Shown here piece by piece: positions 1 through 5,184 of a DNA stretch of 5,184 nucleotides; within the stretch, counting starts at the first letter, position 1; each line of letters opens with the position of its first letter. The DNA comes from Actinomycetota bacterium (lineage in GTDB: Bacteria; Actinomycetota; Thermoleophilia; UBA2241): assembly GCA_003157715.1 (NCBI GenBank), contig PMKK01000053.1, positions 9,477 to 14,660 on the forward strand. The letters are read 5' to 3'. A program made the translations under genes and the position numbers. Below the pieces are notes generated by a model that was not told the origin of the DNA, made no database searches, and worked only from the letters and a program-made list of their open reading frames with translations.

Positions 1-640
1 TCGGCGTAGGCGTTGTCGTGCACGACCACGATGTCGTGCTCGTGGGCGAAAACGACGAGCCGCTCGAAGAAGTCGTCATCGATGACGGCGCCGGTCGGGT
101 TGTTCGGGTAGCTCACGAAGATCATGCGGGCGCGCTTCAGCACGGCCGCCTCGATGCCGTCGAGATCGGGCTGGAAACCGAGCTCGGGGCGCAGCGGCAG
201 GTGCACCGTGGTCGCGTCGGCGAGTGCCGGTCCGGTGGTGTAGACCGGGTAGCCCGGGTCTGCCGCGAGACACACGTCACATGGGTCGAGAAGGGCGACA
301 CAGACGTGGGCGATGCCTTCCTTGGCGCCCAGCAGCGGCACGATCTCGGTCTCCGGGTCGAGCGTGACGCCGAAACGAGTATCGTAGTAGCTAGCCACGG
401 CGCCACGGAACTCGGCCGTCCCGCGATTGGTCGGATACTGGTGGGTGCGCTGGTCGCGCACGCCCTCGACCAGGGCGGCCACTATGTGGGCCGGCGTGGG
501 AGTGTCGGGGTCGCCGATGCCGAGGCTGATGATGTCGACGCCGGCGGCACGCTTGGCGGCCACCCTGCGCTCGATCTCGGCGAACAGGTAGGGCGGCAGG
601 CTCTCGACGCGCGTCGACAGGTGGGCTCGGAAGGTCTTGG

Positions 641-644
<4 letters not shown>
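1..644 (-). CDS. dapL: LL-diaminopimelate aminotransferase-type PLP enzyme, N-terminal 214 codons (partial)
   Basis: This fold-type I (class I/II) aminotransferase is cut by the left edge. Its predicted role is conversion of tetrahydrodipicolinate plus glutamate to LL-DAP. From the GTG at 644 the frame stays open to base 1. Visible blocks are RVESLPPYLFAEIE near 12-25, ISLGIGDPDTPTP (39-51), HQYPTNRGTAEFR (68-80), GAKEGIAH (106-113, usually GSKEGIAH), DPGYPVYTTGPALAD (129-143), SYPNNPTGA (178-186, with the conserved Asn) and HDNAYA (209-214). The PLP-binding lysine would lie beyond the window. GAKEGIAH and IGDPDTPTP match the DapL-type group better than aspartate aminotransferases, but relatives with other substrates share them. 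Overlap with dapF supports the DAP role: DapF acts on the DapL product. Residues 115-125 contain three cysteines (C115, C122, C125), all TGT codons, at a place where PGDVV is more usual. Confidence 0.88.
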
Positions 645-1510
<866 letters not shown>

Positions 1511-1518
1511 AGATGGAC

Positions 1519-1524
1519 CCTCCT
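1519..1524 (-). promoter_or_regulatory. Ribosome binding site for dapF
   Basis: A perfect AGGAGG on the mRNA strand sits 8 nt before the GTG at 1510, between the miaA stop and dapF. It supports the upstream GTG start for dapF over the internal ATG at 1480, whose best upstream match is a poor AAGG at 10 nt spacing. Confidence 0.8.
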
Positions 1525-1529
1525 CTTCA

Positions 1530-2426
1530 TCAAGACAGCCGCCGGGCGATCTCGCGGGCGACGGACTCGGGGGGACGGGCAGACGTCGGGATGATATCAG
1601 CGTTGAGCTTGCGCATCCACGTGAGCTGCCGGCGAACGTACCCGCGCGTGCGCGCCTTCATGCGGGATCGGGCGTCGTCGAGGGTCAGTTCGCCGGCCAG
1701 CACGGCCAGCATCTCGCGCACGCCTATGGCCTGGGCGACCGTCCGCGAGAGCGGTCGCGGCAGTGCGGCGATCTCGTCGAGCAGGCCCCGCCGGAACATC
1801 TCGTCGACACGGCTCTCGACGCGTCCGCGCAAGCGCTCGCGGTCGACGTCGAGACAGAACAGACGCGTGGCGTGACGCAGACCCTCGTCGGACCACAGCC
1901 GGTCGCGGGCCGGCCGGAGCTCGCGGGGACCGTCGCCGAGCGCTTCGAGGGCGCGCACGACGCGCCGCGGATTGCGGTTGTCGATGGCCGCGAAGGTCGC
2001 CGGGTCGCAGGCGCGCAGGCGCTCGCGTAGAGCCTCCGGGTCGGCGGTCGCCAGGGCCTCGAGGCGCGTCCGTGCGGCAGGGCTGGGCGGCCCGGCGAAG
2101 CCGAGGCCGCCCAGCCCTGCCCGCAGATAGAGCCCCGAGCCGCCCGCCAGGATCGCGCGCCGATCACGGGCCAGCGTGTCGTCGACGGCGGCCTGCGCGA
2201 GGCCGGCATACCGGGCCACCGAGAACTCCTCGTCCGGGTCGACTACGGCGACCAGATGGTGCGGCACCCGGGCGAGCTGTTCGGCGCCGGGCTGATTGGT
2301 CGCGATCGGCAGGCCGCGATACACCTGCATCGAGTCGGCCGAAACGACCTCGCCGCCGATCAGCTCGGCGAGCGCGATGGCGATCTCGGTCTTGCCCATG
2401 CCCGTAGGCCCGAACAGCGCCACCAC
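1530..2426 (-). CDS. miaA: tRNA dimethylallyltransferase MiaA
   Basis: This 298-residue enzyme transfers dimethylallyl from DMAPP to N6 of A37 in tRNAs reading UNN codons, making i6A37, the MiaB substrate. The visible blocks are the P-loop GPTGMGKT (6-13), SADSMQVYRG (29-38, with D31 as the expected catalytic Asp), FSVARYAGLA near 68-76, GGSGLYLR (95-102), IDNRNPRRVVRALE (148-161), LDVDRERL near 192-199 and QAIGVREML (232-240). The C-terminal RRQLTWMRKL (265-274) is the usual tRNA-contacting end. The length is normal, although shorter at the N-terminus than many relatives. The block after YRG reads LPIATNQPG where many MiaA proteins have MDIGTAKP. The start is uncertain: GTG 2426 (followed directly by a second GTG) has no clear Shine-Dalgarno, but I found no ATG, GTG or TTG in frame for about 75 nt upstream. 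Translation may therefore be coupled to the AMMECR1 stop 19 nt upstream. A strong hairpin lies within codons 103-117. Confidence 0.95.
   Translation of the reverse strand: MVALFGPTGMGKTEIAIALAELIGGEVVSADSMQVYRGLPIATNQPGAEQLARVPHHLVAVVDPDEEFSVARYAGLAQAAVDDTLARDRRAILAGGSGLYLRAGLGGLGFAGPPSPAARTRLEALATADPEALRERLRACDPATFAAIDNRNPRRVVRALEALGDGPRELRPARDRLWSDEGLRHATRLFCLDVDRERLRGRVESRVDEMFRRGLLDEIAALPRPLSRTVAQAIGVREMLAVLAGELTLDDARSRMKARTRGYVRRQLTWMRKLNADIIPTSARPPESVAREIARRLS
2076..2121 (-). repeat. Long near-perfect hairpin inside miaA
   Basis: The arms at 2076-2092 and 2105-2121 are perfect 17-bp reverse complements (GGCAGGGCTGGGCGGCC on the mRNA strand and its complement). Inside them a further 4 bp (2093-2096 with 2100-2103) pair around a 3-nt loop, leaving only base 2104 bulged. 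The total is about 21 bp in 46 nt. It covers miaA codons 103-117 (AGLGGLGFAGPPSPA). No U-rich run follows on the mRNA strand, so it is not a canonical intrinsic terminator. The structure is read directly from the sequence; a function is not shown. Confidence 0.8.
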
Positions 2427-2445
2427 CGGCTCGACCGCCGCGGCG

Positions 2446-3021
2446 TCAGCCGCAGGTTTCGTCGCAGCCTCCCTCGCCGTATCTGCTGACCGCGAAGCGC
2501 TCGACGCGGTAGGGCTCGCCGGGGCCGATGGCGGCCTTGCGCAGCGCGATGGCGAGCTGCCGTTCGACCGTGTCGACGCCGGCCAGGTCGGGCAGCAGCA
2601 CGCCGCGCCGCGCGCCGGCGCTCACGAGCACGCCCCAGGTGCGCGGCTCGAGGTCGGCCGGCGTGCAGGGTTCGCTGGGGCTCAAGACGTCCACCGAGTA
2701 GGTCAGCGCGTCGAGCTCGGCGGCGCCGACCGGCGGAAAGCGAGGATCGTGAAAAGCGGCGGCATAGGCGTTGCGGGCGATCTCGCGACCGAGTGACGAC
2801 TCGCTCGGCGTCAGGGTGCCGATGCAGCCGCGCAGCTCGCCGTGCTTCTTGAGCGAGCAGAAGCAGGCCGCCGGCCCGTCGTAGAGCGCGCCGCCCGGCG
2901 GCGGCGGGGCCGGGCGGCCGCCGACGAAGGCCTCGACGCAGCGGCGCGCATAGCCGGCCGGACTGGCCGCGCCCGGGGGCGCGGCGTCATCGCCCTCGCG
3001 GGGGAGCCCCCCGGCGCTCAC
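2446..3021 (-). CDS. AMMECR1-domain protein (AmmeMemoRadiSam system protein A)
   Basis: This 191-residue protein has the AMMECR1 fold hallmark LRGCIGTL at residues 63-70 (invariant RGCIG with C66), preceded by CSLKKHGE. It continues with EIARNAYAAAFHDPRFPPV near 80-98, then a strand-rich region (LTYSVDVLSPSEP, 106-118; GVLVSAGARRGVLLPDLAGVD, 130-150). It ends with a helix containing VERQLAIALRKAAIGPGEP. The biochemical function of AMMECR1 proteins is not established. Bacterial members are grouped with Memo-type proteins and a radical SAM enzyme as the AmmeMemoRadiSam set. I chose the GTG at 3021: it has a good ribosome site, makes a 4-nt GTGA overlap with the upstream LigB-like gene, and puts the domain near residue 20 after a short Gly/Pro/Ala-rich leader. 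The longer frame reaching 3147 is just the shadow of the upstream gene. The tail ends in GGCDETCG, a CxxxC pair I do not recognise as typical of the family. The miaA start follows after 19 nt. Confidence 0.92.
   Translation of the reverse strand: MSAGGLPREGDDAAPPGAASPAGYARRCVEAFVGGRPAPPPPGGALYDGPAACFCSLKKHGELRGCIGTLTPSESSLGREIARNAYAAAFHDPRFPPVGAAELDALTYSVDVLSPSEPCTPADLEPRTWGVLVSAGARRGVLLPDLAGVDTVERQLAIALRKAAIGPGEPYRVERFAVSRYGEGGCDETCG
2890..2918. repeat. 10-bp GC inverted repeat inside the AMMECR1 gene
   Basis: The arms GCCGCCCGGC (2890-2899) and GCCGGGCGGC (2909-2918) are perfect reverse complements separated by 9 nt. They encode part of the Gly/Pro/Ala-rich leader (GRPAPPPPGGA), where GGC/GCC and CCG/CGG codons make such palindromes likely. 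There is no following U-run on the mRNA strand, so it is not a terminator. It may simply reflect composition. Confidence 0.5.
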
Positions 3022-3785
3022 GCCGCTCCTCCGAAGGCCGCCACTGCGTAGCCCACTCCGAACGGGCCTTCGTAGCTCAGCACGCGCGCCGGGGCCGTTT
3101 CGCTGCCCAGAAACGCGCCGAGGGCGATGAACGAGCGCAAGCCGCACTCCCCCGCTCCCCGGACGAGATCGGGGTCAATGTGGCTGAGACCGTCGAGATC
3201 GCCGCGTGAGAGCAGTTCGACGACCGCGGCGTCAAACCGCGCGCCGCGCGGATCGTAGCCCGCCGGCGCGCCCGGCTGCAGGCGATGCGAGAGGTCGCCG
3301 GAAGCCACGAACAGCACGTCGCGCCCCAGCTCGTCGGCGGTCTCGCGCACCAGCCGTCCGACGGTCCGGTGGGCGTCGTAGTCGCGCACGACGGAGAGAT
3401 TCACGAGGCGCAGGGCCGAGAGGAAGAAGAGCGGCACCAGCACGCCGTGATCGAGCCGCTCGTCGTCTAAGGGCTCGACGGCAAGCTCACCGCCGTCGGC
3501 CGCGCGCCGCAGCAGGCGATCGACGAACTCGACGTCGTTGTCGATCTCGACACCCACGTCGGGGCAGCCGAACTCGGCAAAGTCACCGGCCAGCGTGACC
3601 GGCGTACGCACTGCCACGGCGCTCGCGTAGCCGGGCGTGTGTGGCGAGATCACCACGGCCAGGTCGGCCGAGACCTCCGCGGCAAGGTGTTCCATAGCCT
3701 CGACCGTGGCGCGCACCCGGCTGCGGTTCTCGCCGCCGATGCCGGGGATCAGCAGTGGCGGATGTGGGCAGATGCAACCTTGCAT
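3018..3785 (-). CDS. LigB/Memo-like class III extradiol dioxygenase-fold protein (AmmeMemoRadiSam-associated)
   Basis: This 255-residue soluble protein has no signal peptide or membrane segment. The sequence fits the class III extradiol dioxygenase subunit B (LigB) superfamily, which also contains Memo. It begins GCICPHPPLLIPGIGG. Later blocks are VVISPHTPGY (45-54), EFGCPDVGVEID (71-82), LDHGVLVPLFFL (111-122), VASGDLSHRL (160-169), GECGLRS (212-218) and LSYEGPFGVGYAV (236-248). Candidate metal or active-site residues, inferred by position in these blocks, are H8, H49, H113 and H167, with E214 possible. From memory, some Clostridia and others have the same blocks as the N-terminal half of a protein fused to an AMMECR1 domain. 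Here the AMMECR1 domain is the next gene and overlaps this stop by 4 nt. The true substrate is unknown. The family relation to ring-cleaving dioxygenases does not establish that activity. The gene sits between miaB and miaA. Confidence 0.88.
   Translation of the reverse strand: MQGCICPHPPLLIPGIGGENRSRVRATVEAMEHLAAEVSADLAVVISPHTPGYASAVAVRTPVTLAGDFAEFGCPDVGVEIDNDVEFVDRLLRRAADGGELAVEPLDDERLDHGVLVPLFFLSALRLVNLSVVRDYDAHRTVGRLVRETADELGRDVLFVASGDLSHRLQPGAPAGYDPRGARFDAAVVELLSRGDLDGLSHIDPDLVRGAGECGLRSFIALGAFLGSETAPARVLSYEGPFGVGYAVAAFGGAA
3026..3032 (-). promoter_or_regulatory. Ribosome binding site for the AMMECR1 gene
   Basis: The mRNA-sense sequence GGAGGAG lies within the last codons of the LigB-like gene, with 4 to 6 nt between its GGAGG/GGAG core and the GTG at 3021. 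It decides the AMMECR1 start, because the open frame extends upstream to about 3147 without a comparable site. The GTG start also gives the GTGA stop/start overlap. Confidence 0.75.
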
Positions 3786-3793
3786 GAGTCAGG

Positions 3794-3801
3794 CACCTCC
3801 T
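3794..3801 (-). promoter_or_regulatory. Strong ribosome binding site for the LigB-like gene
   Basis: The mRNA-sense sequence AGGAGGTG is a near-perfect anti-Shine-Dalgarno complement and lies 8 nt before the ATG at 3785. It overlaps the TAG stop codon of miaB, so ribosomes finishing miaB clear or occupy it. It is the strongest ribosome site I see in the window. It fixes the start of the LigB-like gene and suggests efficient independent initiation. Confidence 0.85.
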
Positions 3802-5101
3802 AGGGCGTGACCGCGCGGCCCCGCAGCGTCGTCGAGGTCGCGGCGGTGATCAGCACGGGGACCAGCTCGCCGGGCTCGGCAGCCCCGGCGAAGTTCACCG
3901 TGACGTTCTGGCGGTTGCGGCCGCGCAGCTGGCCGCCGTGCCTGCTCTCACCTTCGACCAGCACTTCGACCGTGCTGCCCACCGTCGCCGACCGGCGCCG
4001 GAGGCTCTGCGCCTGGGTCGCCTCGACGAGACGCCCCACGCGCTCGAGGGCGATCTCGGGAACGACCTGCTCGGGCAGAGCGGCGGCCGCGGTGCCCGGC
4101 CGCGCCGAGTAGACAAACGTGAAGGCCGCGTCGAAACCGGCTGCCTCGACCAGCCGCAGGGTGTCGTCGAAGTCGTCGCCGGTCTCGCCGGGAAAGCCGA
4201 CCATCAGGTCGGTGGTCACCGCGATATCGGGAACTGCCGCTCGCATGGCCTGGATCCTTCCGAGATACCAGTCTCTGGTATACCCGCGTCCCATCGCCGC
4301 CAGCGTTCGGTCGGAGCCCGACTGCGCGGGCAGGTGAATGTGTTCGCAGACCGTCGGCAGCGCGGCGATCGCCTCGACGAGCTCGTCGGAAAGATCGCGC
4401 GGATGCGAGGTGGTGAAACGCACGCGGCGCAGCCCCTCGATCGCGTCGAGGCTGCCGAGCAGGCCCGCGAAGGTCGGCCGTCCCGGACCGGCGAGGTCGT
4501 TGCCGAACGCGTTGACGTTTTGGCCGAGAAGCGTCACCTCGAGCACGCCGTCCGCCACCAGGGCGCGCACCTCGGCGAGCACGGCCTCGGGAGCCCGGCT
4601 GCGCTCCGGGCCGCGCGCCGCGGGCACGATGCAGTAGGCGCAGGCGTTCGTGCAGCCGGCGATGATCTGGACCCAGGCCTGGAACGGCCGCTCGCGGTGA
4701 GCGGGCAGCTCGCCGGAGAGCGTCCCCTCGCCGTCGAAATACCCCTGCTGCCGGCCGGCGGCCAGCGCCGCGGGCAGCTCGTGCAGGTGCTGTGGCCCAA
4801 GGGCCACGTCGACGAACGGGAAGCGCTCGAACAGCGCCTCGCGTTCGACCTGTGGCAGGCAGCCGGCCAGCACCACGAGCCGTCGCGGGTCGAGCGCCTT
4901 GACACGGGCGGCTTCGCCGAGCTGGCCGGCCAGACGGTCGTCGGCGCTGCGCCGCACGGTGCAGGTGTTGTAGACCAGCACGTCGGCGTCGTCGACGCTC
5001 TCGACGCGCTTCAGGCCGTCGTTCTCGAGCAAGGCGCGGAGACGCTCCGCGTCGTGATCGTTCATCTGGCATCCGAACGACCGCAGGAAGAACGTTCGCA
5101 T
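3800..5101 (-). CDS. miaB: tRNA-2-methylthio-N6-dimethylallyladenosine synthase MiaB
   Basis: This 433-residue radical SAM methylthiotransferase converts i6A37 to ms2i6A37 in tRNAs, working after MiaA. All three family domains are visible. The N-terminal UPF0004 domain carries the auxiliary-cluster cysteines C11 (FGCQMN), C47 (NTCTVR) and C81 (AGCLPQ). The radical SAM core has the CxxxCxxC motif at C150, C154 and C157 (GCTNACAYC), followed by LLGQNVNAFG near 191-200, TSHPRDLSDE near 231-240, HLPAQSGSD near 256-264 and VGFPGET near 301-307. A C-terminal TRAM domain starts near residue 370 (VGSTVEVLVEG) and includes GRNRQNVTV. Length and motifs are normal for MiaB. The NTCTVR and HLPAQSGS forms favour MiaB over the related MtaB and RimO, though substrate cannot be proven from sequence. 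The ATG start gives the expected FFLRSFGCQMN beginning. Its ribosome site is weak (AGTAGG overlapping the rny stop), so translation is probably coupled to rny. Confidence 0.96.
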   Translation of the reverse strand: MRTFFLRSFGCQMNDHDAERLRALLENDGLKRVESVDDADVLVYNTCTVRRSADDRLAGQLGEAARVKALDPRRLVVLAGCLPQVEREALFERFPFVDVALGPQHLHELPAALAAGRQQGYFDGEGTLSGELPAHRERPFQAWVQIIAGCTNACAYCIVPAARGPERSRAPEAVLAEVRALVADGVLEVTLLGQNVNAFGNDLAGPGRPTFAGLLGSLDAIEGLRRVRFTTSHPRDLSDELVEAIAALPTVCEHIHLPAQSGSDRTLAAMGRGYTRDWYLGRIQAMRAAVPDIAVTTDLMVGFPGETGDDFDDTLRLVEAAGFDAAFTFVYSARPGTAAAALPEQVVPEIALERVGRLVEATQAQSLRRRSATVGSTVEVLVEGESRHGGQLRGRNRQNVTVNFAGAAEPGELVPVLITAATSTTLRGRAVTP

Positions 5102-5105
5102 GAGC

Positions 5106-5184
5106 CTACTTCGCGAGCTCGGTGGCGCGGCTCTCGCGGATCACGGTGACCCTGATCTGCCCCGGATAGTCGAGCGTCTCCTCG
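5106..5184 (-). CDS. rny: Ribonuclease Y, C-terminal end (partial)
   Basis: Only the last 25 codons and the TAG stop are in the window; the rest of the gene lies beyond the right edge. The visible end contains DYPGQIRVTVIRE and closes with RATELAK. This is the characteristic C-terminus of RNase Y, where the family usually reads YPGQI(K/R)VTVIRE(T/S)RA..YAK. RNase Y is a membrane-anchored endoribonuclease that initiates mRNA decay; its KH and HD domains would be upstream and cannot be checked here. The stop codon lies 4 nt before the miaB start, so the two genes are almost certainly co-transcribed. The gene is too short in this window to be found by length-based ORF calling, so the call rests on the tail motif, which is distinctive. 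Confidence 0.88.
   Translation of the reverse strand, partial: EETLDYPGQIRVTVIRESRATELAK

Noticed and set aside
3022..3147. N-terminal extension of the AMMECR1 frame
   Set aside because: It overlaps the end of the LigB-like gene in another frame, its translation is Arg/Gly-rich with no domain, and the GTG at 3021 has a good ribosome site.
4265..4281. Short inverted repeat ATACCAG/CTGGTAT with a 3-nt loop inside miaB
   Set aside because: Seven base pairs are expected about once by chance in a window of this length. It lies in the conserved RGYTRDWYLGR coding region with no U-run.
4792..4807. Palindrome GTGGCCC/GGGCCAC inside miaB
   Set aside because: The arms are separated by only 2 nt, so the stem shortens to about 6 bp. 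It sits in ordinary coding sequence and has no sign of a site or terminator role.
3938..5149. 403-codon plus-strand open frame opposite miaB
   Set aside because: It is the mirror of the miaB codon pattern. It has no family motif and crosses the miaB/rny junction, so it is a shadow.

Overview
The window is one uninterrupted minus-strand gene cluster from a high-GC bacterium (roughly 70% GC by eye, third positions mostly G or C). Read in the direction of transcription, from high to low coordinates, it holds: the last 25 codons of ribonuclease Y (rny); miaB; a LigB/Memo-like class III extradiol dioxygenase-fold protein; an AMMECR1-domain protein; miaA; dapF; and the first 214 codons of an LL-diaminopimelate aminotransferase-type gene (dapL), which runs off the left edge. 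The rny and dapL pieces are open at the window edges.

The junctions are very tight: 4 nt, 14 nt, a GTGA overlap, 19 nt, 19 nt and another GTGA overlap. I see no promoter, terminator or plus-strand gene. This looks like the inside of a single transcription unit with translational coupling. Four of the six visible starts are GTG.

The genes form three functional groups. MiaA and MiaB act one after the other on adenosine 37 of tRNAs that read codons starting with U: MiaA prenylates and MiaB methylthiolates. DapL and DapF are the last steps of the aminotransferase variant of diaminopimelate/lysine synthesis: tetrahydrodipicolinate to LL-DAP to meso-DAP. Between miaB and miaA sit two proteins of the poorly understood AmmeMemoRadiSam family set. 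They are separate genes here, although from memory they occur as one fused protein in other bacteria. The radical SAM partner is not in the window.

RNase Y, a DapL-type route, the MiaA sequence style (GGSGLYLR, RRQLTWMRKL) and the high GC together suggest a deep-branching actinobacterium such as Thermoleophilia. This is inference from remembered family features, not from a search.

The points most worth a second look are: the LigB-like/AMMECR1 pair inserted between two enzymes that modify the same tRNA base; a 21-bp hairpin inside miaA; a partial 11-codon duplication at the start of dapF; and a cluster of three cysteines, all encoded by TGT, in the dapL product.
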